The translations under genes were made by a program, and so were the position numbers. Under the pieces are notes generated by a model. It searched no databases. It was given only the letters and a program-made list of their open reading frames with translations, and was not told the DNA's origin. A stretch of 64,000 nucleotides of DNA from Actinomadura rupiterrae (GTDB lineage Bacteria > Actinomycetota > Actinomycetes > Streptosporangiales > Streptosporangiaceae), in assembly GCF_024172125.1 (NCBI RefSeq), contig NZ_JAMZEA010000019.1:82028-146027 (forward strand). Reading direction: 5' to 3'. Every line of letters starts with the position of its first letter. The stretch's first letter is position 1. Below, piece by piece: positions 28,901 through 33,931 of this stretch.

Positions 28901-29097
28901 GCCGAGCGGTCCAGCAGGACGCCGACCAGGTCCTCGCGGCCGACGCCCTGCGCGCGCAGGGCGCTGGCGACGCGGGCGGCGCGCGCGTCCAGCTCGGCGT
29001 AGGTCCACCGGACGCCGCCGAACGCCACCGCCGCCGCGTCCGGTGTCCGCGCCACCTGCGCCTCGAACAGCTCGGACAGCGAAGGCAAGCCAGTCAT
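10936..29097 (-). CDS. Nonribosomal peptide synthetase, modules 1-5 (A-T, C-A-T, three C-A-T-E)
   Basis: A 6053-residue NRPS and the apparent first protein of the line. ATG 29097 is preceded by a GGGAGAGGA ribosome site. Order: A1 (10-500), T1 (517); C2 (HHIALDAWS near 708), A2, T2 (1555); C3 (HHIAVDGWS near 1743), A3, T3 (2587), E3 (HHLVIDGVSW near 2757); C4 (HHILMDGWS near 3224), A4, T4 (4051), E4 (4224); C5 (HHIVLDGWS near 4692), A5, T5 (5528), E5 (5704). No C domain, acyl-ligase or formyltransferase precedes A1, so the first residue should keep a free amine. Pockets aligned by eye to GrsA: A1 and A4 DAYHSGTAF, A3 DAYVLGTAF (partly like the Dpg code), A2 DASTVAAVC (Tyr/beta-hydroxy-Tyr), A5 DTCTVAEVD (unassigned). 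C4 and C5 are DCL type, matching the E domains before them. C2 has Ala for Gly in HHxxxDG. One TTA codon lies at codon 1231 (25405-25407). Confidence 0.96.
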   Translation of the reverse strand: MTGLPSLSELFEAQVARTPDAAAVAFGGVRWTYAELDARAARVASALRAQGVGREDLVGVLLDRSADLIAALIGVLKAGAAYLPVDPSYPAERIAFMLADARPALVVDEPFLATLADTPARHSVNVAADQLAYVIYTSGSTGVPKGVAVTHANVADFCAARCWAGEVLERVLVQANHAFDASTYEIWVPLLHGGELVIVPPGEVDVPERARLIAEHRVTNVHTTAGLFAALAEQAPEMFAGVREVSTGGDVVPPIAVRTLLENHPGLVVRTTYGPTETTAFTTEYPFTNPAQVDGTVPLGVPMDNARIHVLDDALRPVPPGETGELYVAGPGVARGYLGRPGLTAERFVACPFVPDRRMYRTGDLARRTPDGLLEFAGRADDQVKIRGFRIEPGEVEAVLAGHEAVRRAVVVVREDRPGTRRLVAYATADATGRELRDHLAARLPDHLVPAAVVVLDALPVTVNGKVDRAALPAPDLTADGTGRAPATAAEEIACGLFAEVLGLETVGADDSFLDLGGDSLLAMRLIARIRTALDAEIGIRDLFADPTPAAVARLAARADQNTPRPPALTVRERPDPLPLSPAQRRMWFLNRLEQAGAGAAYTVPLVLGLSGGVDAGALRAALGDVADRHESLRTIFPETGGEPRQQIITGPPGRPDLPVERIGEHDLTTAIAAELNRGFDVARELPWRARLLLLSETDAVLVLVAHHIALDAWSMDTVSRDLGTAYAARCDGRGPDWEPLPVQYADYALWQRDVLGEPDDPASPVAAQLAHWRDALAGAPEELALPTDRPRPVQASYRGASVPLDVPADLHTALTRLARRHGVTTFMVVQAALATVLSRLGAGPDVPLGTAVAGRADTALDELAGYFSNTLVLRNDLRGDPTFAELLARVRDTDLAAYAHQDLPFERLVEEVNPARSAARHPLFQVLLALDHLPGAQAAWDPSGLRIRRIQPPAEAAPARFDLSFVLTDTGDGEGITGVVEYAAELFEEPTVRALVARLGSVLTQVVDDASVRIGDLDVLVADERERVVARWNDTRHPVADGTLAALFEARAARKPEAVAVEHGGTRWTYAQLDARANRIARTLLARGVGREDLVAVLLERSPDLVAVLLGIAKAGAAYLPIDLAYPAERISFMLADAAPALVVDELFLRSLSDDTTPVGVRAACDQAAYVIYTSGSTGIPKGVVVSHRGLAGLAGAQIERFAVKPESRVLQLAALGFDASVSEMCMALLSGATLLLADAHRMPPSGRLETLLDDLDVTHVTVPPSLLATVESLPDCMQTLVVAGEACPPSLVERWAARLRMVNAYGPTESTVCATMSSPLAPDTPLASGGAVSIGGPIWNTSVYVLDEALRPVPPGVTGELYIAGPSLARGYLGRAAMTAARFVACPFAPGARMYRTGDLVRWTGDGELVFAGRADDQVKIRGFRIELGEIENVLAAHPGVDRAAVLAREDRPGAVRLVAYVTGTASGDRLRGFVAARLPEYMVPVAFVALDAFPTTANGKLDRAALPAPDHAGSAGGRAPSTVTEEILCGLFADVLGVEAVAADDSFFALGGDSLLAMRLLARLRAVGPTEVGIRELFADPTVAAVARLVDGTRRRTRPPLTAAHPRPDVLPLSFAQQRMWFLDRLERGGAEGVYNIGLALRVRGELDSAALEAALGDVAERHESLRTVFPEVGDTPVQRVLDGEAGRPVLARGTTTESDLNRTITADLNRGFDLTTEPPWRTTLLTLAPGEAVLLVVAHHIAVDGWSMGVLARDLGTAYDARRAGRAPDWTPLPVQYADYALWQRDVLGDAQDPDSPAAEQLAHWRETLAGAPEELALPTDRPRPNVASFAGGTLPLHLDADVHGHLTDLARRHGATLFMVLQTALSALLSRLGAGTDIPLGTPIAGRDEPETEALVGHLLNTLVLRTDAGGDPGFAELLDRVRATDLAAYANQDLPFERLVEELNPERSLARHPLFQVMLTVRNLPPIRWDLPGLDVEELPIDALPAKFDLSLTLTERDSGGLDGTLEYALDLFDPETAGALAARFVRLLEQVAADPDIRLRDLEILTPDERERVLVTWNDTARTEVTASLPDLFATQATHTPDAVAVVFGDVAWTYADLDARANRIARTLIERGVGREDLVGVRLERSADLIAALLGVLKAGAAYLPIDPNYPAERIAFMLADARPALVLDEESLTSLSENASPVGGAVAPEQLAYVIYTSGSTGTPKGVAVTHANVADFCADAAWRDEVLERVLVQANHAFDASTYEIWTPLLRGGRLVIVPPGELDVQERAALVADHQVTHVVAPSGLFAALAEQVPEMFAGVREVLTGGDVISPIAVRTLLEAHPGLVVRATYGPTETTAFTTEIPFTDPRQLDGVVPMGRPMDNARAYVLDEYLQPVPPGVTGELYVAGAGVARGYIGRAALTGERFVACPFASADRMYRTGDLVRWTGTGLLEFAGRADDQVKIRGFRVELAEIEAVLAAHDTVTQVVVLAREDQPGTKRLVAYLVAGATDEELREHVAAKLPDYMIPAAFVLLDELPMTANGKVDRAALPAPDFAARSAGRKPVTAAEALLCAVFAEVLGLETVGAEDSFFALGGDSIMSMLVVSRARRAGLVITARQVFEHKTPAALARLADTTTTSALADDGTGPIPFTPVMRELAEQGGLSDVFCQSMVLSVPAGLDHDRLVAAVQAVLDRHDVLRARLDETEGTLLVPPPGTVNAANLVRQATHDIETELRAAADRLDPRAGVMVQVVWFDTGRLLIVAHHLVIDGVSWRILAPDLEAAYRGDDLDPVPTSFRRWANSLTEQDRTDELAQWTRLLEGAAPIVTETTGGAGTGRASVTMDAAALLSSVPAAFHAGADDVLLTGLVAALAEWRGGLPGGILIDVEGHGRTADDLDLSRTVGWFTAVHPVRIDPAGADPAQVKSGGEAAGRLIKQVKEQRRAVPGDGLGYGILRHLAPDTASALADLPSAQVAFNYLGRTSVTEGDWQPVPGGLAAGGSAEAAGAHVLEADAFAEALPDGTTRLTLELTAPGGLLTDTTLDHLATAWAAMLDGLAAHAAAPGAGGHTPSDFPLVTLDQPQTDDLDRTCPGLVDVWPLSPLQEGLLFHAHYDGQGRDTYVEQRVLELDGPVDPDVLRATWTALLDRHPNLRAGFRQPAGLHQLIQVIARDVTPPWREADLSAAPAHEAEAAADRLAAEERDRGFDLAEAPLIRLLLIRLGDTRHRLVVTMHHILMDGWSLPVLFDEMEQVYAAGGDADALPPATSYREYLSWLARQDRDAARDAWQKLLTGVTEPTLIAPADRTADLAAPRYAYARADADTTAALGEVARRHGVTLNTLVQAAWGSVVGLLTGRTDVVFGASVAGRPAELPGVERMPGLFLNTVPVRVRLDAARNVADVLAEIQASQSDVIDHHYLGLAEIQRAAGPGATFDTLLVFESFPRTPARPADPGGVRVTGMTGEDAAHYPLILGVMPTDDLELRLDYRPGAIAEPLAESLLGRFVRVLEQLAAAPDACVADLDVLTADERALVVDGWNATTRPTPDGSLPELFEAQAARTPNAIAVAFGDQRWTYADLDARANRVARKLIEHGVDDEDLVGIRLERSADLIAALLGVLKAGAAYLPIDPNYPDERIAFMLADARPTLVVDQDFLSSLGEDETPVDVRVSRDRLAYVIYTSGSTGTPKGVAVTHANVADFCADTAWRDDVLERVLVQANHAFDASTYEIWVPLLRGGRLVIVPPGEADVPQRAALIAEHAVTNVHATAGLFAALAEQAPEMFAGVREVSTGGDVVSPIAVRTLLEAHPDLVVRTTYGPTETTAFTTQLPIDAAQPVPGTVPLGRPMDNARAYVLDDYLRPVPPGVTGELYVAGTGLARGYIGKPALTAERFVACPFASADRMYRTGDLVRWTTGGLLEFAGRADDQVKIRGFRVELAEIEAVLASHDAVTQVVVLAREDQPGTKRLVAYAVTETNTSVEALRDHVAANLPDYMVPAAFVLLDAFPVTANGKVDRAALPAPDFAARAGGRAPATPAEAALCGLFAETLGLDAVGADDSFFELGGDSIMSMLLVSRARREGLVITARQVFEEKTPAALARVAEDETDAPDAERDDGTGSVPLTPAMRDVAERGGLSNSFCQSMLLAVPADLDWERLIDAVQALLDRHDVLRARLDETENHLVVPPPGEVAAADLVRRATGQDTAAELDAAAARLDPRAGVMVQVVWFDPGRLLIVAHHLVIDGVSWRILAPDLEAAYRGDALDPVPTSFRRWANALAERDRTDELAEWTRLLDAPQPVLGARALDRSHDTVGAGTRRVSTVLPERVATALLSTVPAAFHAGVDDVLLAAFWAALAERHDGLTGGLLVDVEGHGRTAGALDLSRTVGWFTAVHPVRLGPEDTAPAEVRTGGPAAGRLQKQIKEQRRAVPGDGLGYGLLRHQARSPLADLPSAQVSFNYLGRFSAPDDTDAAWQPAGPDAFGGASAPGMALAYVLEAGGLVLDRPSGPELTLSLAAPAGLFGTDELDEILAAWAAMLDGLAAHAAAPGAGGHTPSDFPLVTLTQGQVDDLEPGLADVWPLSPLQDGLLFHARYDDSAEDVYLWQRALDFTGPLDTALLRTCWQRLLDRHPNLRAAFRQPAGLDRPVQAVARHVDVPWREVDLTGDPAADPDALLESERARGLDLASPPLIRLLLARLGPDRHRLVVTMHHIVLDGWSLPVLFEELSQLYGAGGDPSVLPPATSYRDHLAWLARQDDDAARDAWRDALAGTAEPTLLGPADAGHTGAVPRHVVLRTSPAFATRLHGAARALDVTPSTLVQGAWAVLLGARTGRRDVVFGSTVAGRPADLPGMERALGLFINTVPVRVVLDPGRPVAEMLADTRNQQTALLPHQHLGLADIQRAAGPGATFDTLVVYQNHPAAPPRFAGPDVAIIGGEDAAHYPVTLVVTPGDDGLEVRFEYRPDLFDEPDVRDLARRFVRVLEQVVDRPDLPPARIDVLDPAGRRQVLDDWNDTAGPVPDGTLVDLFEASAARAPHATALVSADESWTYADLDSRANTLARDLIARGVGPEDLVAVVMERSAALYAALLGVLKAGAAYLPVDPDYPADRIAYTLSDAHPAAVVCTATTAPLVADTGVPRVRWDDLNGTASAPTDAERVRPLRPGHPAYVIYTSGSTGRPKGVVVPHRGAVNYVTWRAAAYGITPRDRVLQFASVAFDTSVCEIFPTLAAGATLCVARRDTDPSAELAAFGATVATFTPSVLESVETSAARTVRTLVTAGEELGLATLRRWAPGRTLYNEYGPTEATVDVTCWQCPPDIPGIVPLGGPIRNVRTYVLDEFLRPVPPGALGELYVAGAGITRGYVDRPGLTAARFVPCPFGASGERMYRTGDLARWTPDGALLFAGRADEQVKIRGFRIEPGEIEAVLAAHPGIEQVAVVAREDRPGAKRLVAYLVGADAADTAALRAHAASRLPDHMVPAAFVPLDALPMSVNGKVDRAALPAPDFAARSTGREPATAAEALLCGLFAEVLGLDSVGADDSFFELGGDSIMSMLVVSRARRAGLVVTARQVFEEKTPAALARAARTDTATAAPDPDDGVGEIPLTPVMRELAERSGPAALSGIFCQSMLLTVPDDLDGERLIEAVQALLDRHDVLRARLDEAEGRLIVPPPGELQAADLIRRATSPDTGTELRAAANRLDPRAGVMMQVVRFGPGRLLLVAHHLVIDGVSWRILAPDLEAAYRGDALDPVPTSFRRWAVQQADEAAKPARTAEFPAWRNLLDVPDTLFATRPLDPDLDTVAAGTNRAELTISTEATSALLGPVPAAFHAGTEDVLLAGLVAALTEWRGGLPGGILIDVEGHGRSADGLDLSRTVGWFTAVHPVRIDPAGADPAQVKAGGDAAGQLIKQVKEQRRAVPGDGLGHGLLRYLNPATAPRFAALPHARLGFNYLGRFADARRPDGLWQPAGDTAVGGVPEPRMAETHVLQAHGVVRDGPAGPALTVALTAPKRLLATADLDALAAGWEAMLGGLAAHAAGPGSGGHTPSDFALVTLDQDDIDAFEFKLADDGRAR

Positions 29098-29187
29098 CTG
29101 GGTCCTCTCCCAAGAACACGGGCGGGGAAGATCCGGCCCGCGCGCCCGCGCCGTGCGGGGGCGGCGGACCGGTCGGCGATCCGGGCG

Positions 29188-31401
29188 TCAGCGGCTGGGC
29201 GGCGCTCCGTTGGGTGCGGCTCCGTTAGGTGCCGCGCCGGCGGGCGGTTCGTGGCCCGGGCCGCCCTGGCGGGGGCCGGGGCCGGGGCGGGGGCCTGGAC
29301 CGCCGATGGGCATGGGTGCCGGGCCGGGACCGCCGCCGGGCCTCGGCCCGCCGGGCATGGGTCCGGGCATCGGGCCGCCGGGCATCGGCCCCGGCATGGG
29401 GCCGCCGAACATCGGGCCGCCGGGCATCGGGCCGGGGAACGGGCCGTCGCCGGGGGCGGGCTCCTCGCGGAGCATCGGGCGGGCGGCGGCGAACTGGGTG
29501 CGGCACAGCTCGGCGTACAGGCCGTCCCGCTCCAGCAGCTCCTCGTGGGTGCCGCGCTCGCGGATCCGGCCGCCGTCCACGACGAGGATCTGGTCGGCCT
29601 CGCGGATGGTGGACAGCCGGTGCGCGATGACCAGCGAGGTGCGTCCGGCCAGGGCGGTGCGCAGCGCCCGCTGGACGGCCGCCTCCGACTCGGAGTCCAG
29701 GTGCGCGGTCGCCTCGTCCAGGATGACGATCCGGGGCGCCTTCAGCAGCAGCCGCGCGATGGCGATGCGCTGCTTCTCCCCGCCGGACAGGCGGTAGCCG
29801 CGGTCGCCGACCACGGTGTCCAGACCGTCCGGCAGGGACGCGATCAGGGACCAGATCAGCGCCGCCTCGCACGCCTCGATGATCTGGTCCTCGGTCGCGT
29901 CGGGACGCGCGTACAGGAGGTTGGCGCGCAGGGTGTCGTGGAACAGGTGCGCGTCCTGGGTGACGACGCCGATGGTGTCGCGCAGCGAGTCCAGGGTGGT
30001 GTCGCGGACGTCCTGGCCGCCGATCCGCACCGTGCCGGTCGTCGCGTCGTACAGGCGCGGCACCAGGTGCGTGATGGTGGTCTTGCCCGCACCGGACGGT
30101 CCGACCAGCGCGGTCAGCTTGCCGGCGGGCGCGCTGAAGGACACCTCCCGCAGCGTCGCCTCGGGTTCGGCGCCGTTGGGTCCGCCGCCGTTCGCGCCGT
30201 TGGGCGAGGGCGGACGGCCGAACAGCTCCAGCGAGGCGACCGACACCTCGCTCGCCGCCGGGTAGCGGAAGGTGACGCTCTCGAACTCGATGTCGGGCGC
30301 CGCCTCGGCGGAGCCGGTGGACGCCGCCGGGCGGGCGGTCAGCGGTTTGGCGTCCGGGGACTCGGTGATCAGCGGCTTCAGGTCCAGGACCTCGAAGACG
30401 CGGTCGAAGCTGACCAGTGCCGTCATCACGCTGGCCTGCATGTTCGACAGCTGGTTGATGGGGCCGAACAGCCGTCCGAGCAGGGTGGCGAGCGCGACCA
30501 GGGTGCCGAGTCGGAAGTCCCGCTCGATGACCAGCGCGCCGCCGAGCCCGTACACCACGGCGGTGGACAGCGAGGCGATGAGCGTGACGGTGATGAGCAG
30601 CAGCTCGGAGTAGACCGCGGTGGTCGCGCCGATGTCGCGGACGCGGCGGGCGCGGCGGGCGAACAGCGCGGCCTCGTCGCCGGGCCGCCCGTACAGCTTG
30701 GCGAGCAGCGCGCCGGTGACGTTGAAGCGCTCCTGCATCAGGGCGCCCATCTCGGCGTCCAGCTGCATCGACTCGCGGACGAGGCGCTGCAGCCGGCGGC
30801 CGACCAGCCGTCCGGGCAGGGTGAAGAACGGCAGCACGACCAGCGCGATCAGGCTGATCTGCCAGGACAGGTAGATCATGGTGCCGAGCACCAGCGCGAG
30901 GGTGATGATGCTGGACAGCACGTTCGACAGCAGCGCGGTGATCGCGCGCTGCGCGGCGATGACGTCGTTGTTGAGCCGGCTGACCAGCGACCCGGTCTGG
31001 GTGCGGGCGAAGAACGCGAGCGGCTGGCGCTGGACGTGCTCGAACACCTCGATCCGGACGTCGCAGATCAGGCCCTCGCCGATGCGGGCCGACAGCACGC
31101 TGTCGGCCCAGCGCATCACCGCGTCCAGGACCGCGAGGCCGGCGACGCCGAGCGCCACCCAGACCACCACCGAGGTCGTCTCCGGGATGATCCCCTCATC
31201 GATGATGACCTTGAAGCTCATCGGGATCGCCACCACCACGCCGGCGCCGAGCGCGGTGAGCAGCAGCAGCGCGGCCACCCGCCAGCGGTAGGGGCGGGCG
31301 TAGGGCAGGATCCGCCGCCAGGTGCCGGGCCGCACCCGCTGGCGGGTGAGCCCCTCCTCCATCGGGCCGCCCATCATTACCGGCCCCGGACCGCCGATCA
31401 T
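29188..31401 (-). CDS. ABCB-type multidrug/peptide exporter (fused membrane and ATPase domains)
   Basis: 737-residue half-transporter expected to homodimerise and export the peptide. An N-terminal exporter membrane domain (about residues 25-330, six predicted helices) is followed by a nucleotide-binding domain with every motif intact: Walker A VGPSGAGKTT, signature LSGGEKQRIAIARL, Walker B RIVILDEATAHLD and switch histidine VIAHRLST. It sits in the NRPS operon between the MbtH gene and the first synthetase, 90 bp before the latter, the usual place for the exporter in Dpg/Hpg peptide clusters. A GAGG element lies about 11 bases before the ATG; internal Met codons near the start are alternatives. 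The last 80 or so residues are an unusual Pro-Gly-Met tail of GPMPGG repeats with no known transporter function. Family assignment is firm; the exact substrate is inferred from context. Confidence 0.93.
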   Translation of the reverse strand: MIGGPGPVMMGGPMEEGLTRQRVRPGTWRRILPYARPYRWRVAALLLLTALGAGVVVAIPMSFKVIIDEGIIPETTSVVVWVALGVAGLAVLDAVMRWADSVLSARIGEGLICDVRIEVFEHVQRQPLAFFARTQTGSLVSRLNNDVIAAQRAITALLSNVLSSIITLALVLGTMIYLSWQISLIALVVLPFFTLPGRLVGRRLQRLVRESMQLDAEMGALMQERFNVTGALLAKLYGRPGDEAALFARRARRVRDIGATTAVYSELLLITVTLIASLSTAVVYGLGGALVIERDFRLGTLVALATLLGRLFGPINQLSNMQASVMTALVSFDRVFEVLDLKPLITESPDAKPLTARPAASTGSAEAAPDIEFESVTFRYPAASEVSVASLELFGRPPSPNGANGGGPNGAEPEATLREVSFSAPAGKLTALVGPSGAGKTTITHLVPRLYDATTGTVRIGGQDVRDTTLDSLRDTIGVVTQDAHLFHDTLRANLLYARPDATEDQIIEACEAALIWSLIASLPDGLDTVVGDRGYRLSGGEKQRIAIARLLLKAPRIVILDEATAHLDSESEAAVQRALRTALAGRTSLVIAHRLSTIREADQILVVDGGRIRERGTHEELLERDGLYAELCRTQFAAARPMLREEPAPGDGPFPGPMPGGPMFGGPMPGPMPGGPMPGPMPGGPRPGGGPGPAPMPIGGPGPRPGPGPRQGGPGHEPPAGAAPNGAAPNGAPPSR

Positions 31402-31448
31402 GGCAGCTGAACCTCATCTCTCTCCGGCCTGCGACCGGGCTCGGGCAT

Positions 31449-31673
31449 TCACTCGGCCTTTTCGTACTGGCGCATTTCCTCGACCAGGCTCAGCGGCCGC
31501 ATGTCGGTCCAGTTCTGCTCGATGAACTCCAGGCAGGCGGCCCGGGTGTCCTCGCCGTGCGCGATCGTCCAGCCCTGCGGGACCTCGGCGAACGAGGGCC
31601 AGAGCGAATACTGCCCCTCGGTGTTGACGAGGGCCAGGAAAGTGCCGTTCTCGTCGTCGAAAGGATTGGCCAT
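31449..31673 (-). CDS. mbtH: MbtH-like protein, NRPS adenylation partner
   Basis: 74-residue member of the MbtH family, small proteins that bind adenylation domains and are often needed for their folding or activity. It begins MANPFDDENGTFLALVN and holds the family landmarks SLWPSF, VPQGWT and the closing NWTDMRPLSL. ATG 31673 was chosen because AGGAG lies six bases upstream and because the family starts at this point; the frame is open 13 codons further upstream without a better ribosome site. It lies in the same operon as three synthetases carrying eight A domains in the window, including two Tyr/beta-hydroxy-Tyr-type domains of the class that frequently depends on MbtH. About 100 bp separates it from dpgD upstream and 47 bp from the exporter gene downstream. 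Confidence 0.96.
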   Translation of the reverse strand: MANPFDDENGTFLALVNTEGQYSLWPSFAEVPQGWTIAHGEDTRAACLEFIEQNWTDMRPLSLVEEMRQYEKAE

Positions 31674-31772
31674 GCCCACTCCTCTGATCGGTTCACCGGA
31701 CACGCTAGCCACGCTCCGGAAATTGCATCAAGGCGCACAGTTGGACGAGCGCCGGAATTGGACGGCGCGCAA

Positions 31773-32570
31773 TCAATTCCCCTGCCAGCGCGGTGGCCGC
31801 TTCTCGGCGAACGCGCGCGGGCCCTCGGCGGCGTCGGCGCTGTTCCGGCGGCGCTGCTCCCAGGCGTACTCGGTGGTGAAGGCGTCCGGCAGCGGCAGGT
31901 CCAGCGAGCGCATCACCGCCTCCTTGAGGGCGCGCAGCGACAGCGGCGCGGAGGCGAGCAGGTCGTCGACCCAGCCGGCGACGCACTCGTCCAGGCGCTC
32001 GGCCGGGACGACCTCGTTGACCAGCCCGTAGTCGAGGGCTTGCGCGGCGGTCATGCGGCGTCCGGTGAGCAGGTAGCCCATCGCGGCCTTCAGCGGGATC
32101 TGCCGGGGCAGGCGGAACGCGCCGCCCGCCCCGGGGATCAGCCCGAGCCGCGCCTCCGGCAGGCCGAACACCGCGTCCTGGGAGGCGATGACCAGGTCGC
32201 AGGCGAGGGCGAGCTCGAACCCGCCGCCCAGCGCGTACCCCTGGACGCGCGCCAGGACGGGTTTGGACAGGGTGAAGCGTTCGGTCAGCCGGGGCCATCC
32301 GGGCAGGCCCCGGCTGCCGAAGGTGGTCGGCGGCGCGCCCTGCTCGCCGAGCCGGGCGCGCTCCTTGAGGTCCTGCCCGACCGAGAAGGCCCGGCCGCCC
32401 GCGCCGGCGAGCACCGCGACGCGGACCGCGTCGTCGGCCTCGACGTCGTCCCAGATCCGCGCGAGCTCCTCGTGCATGCGCAGGTCCATGGCGTTCAGGA
32501 CGTCCGGCCGGTCCAGGGTGATGTAGGCGACGTGGTCCTTCTTGTCGTAGCGGACGCGCCGTTCGGTCAT
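31773..32570 (-). CDS. dpgD: DpgD-like enoyl-CoA hydratase/isomerase of Dpg biosynthesis
   Basis: 265-residue crotonase-fold enzyme. In the dihydroxyphenylglycine pathway DpgD helps DpgB and DpgA convert the malonyl-CoA-derived tetraketide to 3,5-dihydroxyphenylacetyl-CoA by dehydration and aromatisation. Crotonase oxyanion-hole segments are visible: GGRAFSVGQDLKERA and GYALGGGFELALACD, followed by FGLPEARLGLIPGAGG with the conserved Glu. It starts MTERRVRYDK at ATG 32570, which overlaps the dpgC stop as ATGA and so fixes the start. The size matches known DpgD proteins. Sequence alone cannot separate DpgD from other crotonases; position directly after dpgA, dpgB and dpgC makes the call strong. 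Confidence 0.93.
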   Translation of the reverse strand: MTERRVRYDKKDHVAYITLDRPDVLNAMDLRMHEELARIWDDVEADDAVRVAVLAGAGGRAFSVGQDLKERARLGEQGAPPTTFGSRGLPGWPRLTERFTLSKPVLARVQGYALGGGFELALACDLVIASQDAVFGLPEARLGLIPGAGGAFRLPRQIPLKAAMGYLLTGRRMTAAQALDYGLVNEVVPAERLDECVAGWVDDLLASAPLSLRALKEAVMRSLDLPLPDAFTTEYAWEQRRRNSADAAEGPRAFAEKRPPRWQGN

Positions 32571-33931
32571 GCCCGCCCGGCCCCCGCCGCCTGGGCCGCG
32601 TCCGCCTGGGCCGCGCCCGACTGGGCCGCGGTCGGCAGGGCCGCGGTCGGCTGGGACGCGGCGGTGAAGCGGCCGACCTTGGCCAGCACGTCCTGGCCGT
32701 AGATCCGCAGCGCCTGCTGGAGCGCGAACTCGGCCGCGTAGCGCCGGAACCGGTCGGTGTCCTCGTCGGCGAGGTTGAGCATCCGGCGGTTGGTGACCAC
32801 AGCCGGGCCCTGGAGGCGCGCGACCGCGCGTTCGACGGCGGCGTCCATGTCGGGGCCGGGCGGGACGACCTCGTCCACCAGGCCGGCGGCGTCGGGTTCG
32901 GTGGCCCAGATGCGGCGGCCGCTGAGGATGACCTGCCGCGACACGCGCGGGCCGGTGGACCGGCCGAGCCGCAGGTTCCCGAAGCCGGGGATGATGCCCT
33001 CCTGCGCGGCGGGCAGGCTGAAGTAGGCGTCGGCGGCGGAGATGACGTGGTCGAATGCCAGCAGCAGCTGGGTGCCGCCGCCGATCGCGAACCCGTCGAC
33101 GGCCGCGACCCAGGGCTTGTCCACGGTCGGCCAGTGCCACGGCTCGCCATCCGGGGACCGTACGCCGCGGACGAGCTTGCTGATGTAGCCGAGCTCGCGG
33201 CGCAGCAGGAACCCGACCAGCGAGATGTCGCCGGCGTGCAGGGCCTTGAGGTTGATCCCGGCGCTGAACACGCGCCGCCCCCGGTACCGGGGGTGGGTCA
33301 TGACCCCGCCGCGGACGAGCCCGACCCGCACGTCCGGGTCGAGCATCGCCAGGTCGACGGCGGTCTCCATGTCGTCGACCTGGGTCTCGTCCTCGGCGTT
33401 CAGGCGGTCGTCGCGGCACAGCGTCACGTAGGCGACGCCGTCGCGGCGCTCCAGCTCGACGGCCTCCATGCGGAGCGTCCCGGTGCGGGTGAACTCCGGC
33501 AGCAGGTCCAGCGCGCGACGGGTCGGGGTCAGCATCGCGTCCAGCAGGTGCGGCCCGGCGACCGGGGACCGCAGGATGCCGCGCAGGAAGATGCCCTGGT
33601 CGATCTCGCGGCCTTCCTTGTCGGCCTGGGCGCGGGTGCGTTCGGCGGCCAGCTGCTCGGCGGTCGGGACCAGGCCGGGGTAGGCGTCGGCGGCCGCTGT
33701 GACCAGCTCGTCGATGCGCAGGTCGCGGGTGCGTCCGTCGGTGAGCCGGTCGTAGACCTCCTCGGCGTGCTCGTCCATGAACCGCATCCGCATCCGGCGG
33801 ACGCCGTCGGCCTCGGCGGCCAGCGCGGCGCGCTGCGCCGGGGTGCGTTCGGCGGGCGCGGGCGTGACGTCCAGGAGGTCCTCGAACCGGGCGGCGGCCT
33901 CGCCCAGGTCCGGTTCGGTCAGCGCGGTCAC
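32567..33931 (-). CDS. dpgC: DpgC, 3,5-dihydroxyphenylacetyl-CoA 1,2-dioxygenase
   Basis: 454-residue cofactor-independent dioxygenase of the crotonase superfamily. It oxidises 3,5-dihydroxyphenylacetyl-CoA with O2 to 3,5-dihydroxyphenylglyoxylate, the keto acid later transaminated to Dpg. The long helical N-terminal region (residues 1-190) distinguishes DpgC from ordinary crotonases. The catalytic half shows VFSAGINLKALHAGDI, DGFAIGGGTQLLLAFD and SLPAAQEGIIPGFGNLRLG, the recognisable DpgC version of the oxyanion hole and substrate pocket. GTG 33931 overlaps the dpgB stop as GTGA, so the start is well supported. The C-terminus ends in about 20 residues of Ala/Gln-rich repeat (AAQSGAAQADAAQAAGAGRA) absent from my memory of the family, probably a minisatellite extension encoded by 18-bp units at 32580-32650. 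Confidence 0.95.
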   Translation of the reverse strand: MTALTEPDLGEAAARFEDLLDVTPAPAERTPAQRAALAAEADGVRRMRMRFMDEHAEEVYDRLTDGRTRDLRIDELVTAAADAYPGLVPTAEQLAAERTRAQADKEGREIDQGIFLRGILRSPVAGPHLLDAMLTPTRRALDLLPEFTRTGTLRMEAVELERRDGVAYVTLCRDDRLNAEDETQVDDMETAVDLAMLDPDVRVGLVRGGVMTHPRYRGRRVFSAGINLKALHAGDISLVGFLLRRELGYISKLVRGVRSPDGEPWHWPTVDKPWVAAVDGFAIGGGTQLLLAFDHVISAADAYFSLPAAQEGIIPGFGNLRLGRSTGPRVSRQVILSGRRIWATEPDAAGLVDEVVPPGPDMDAAVERAVARLQGPAVVTNRRMLNLADEDTDRFRRYAAEFALQQALRIYGQDVLAKVGRFTAASQPTAALPTAAQSGAAQADAAQAAGAGRA

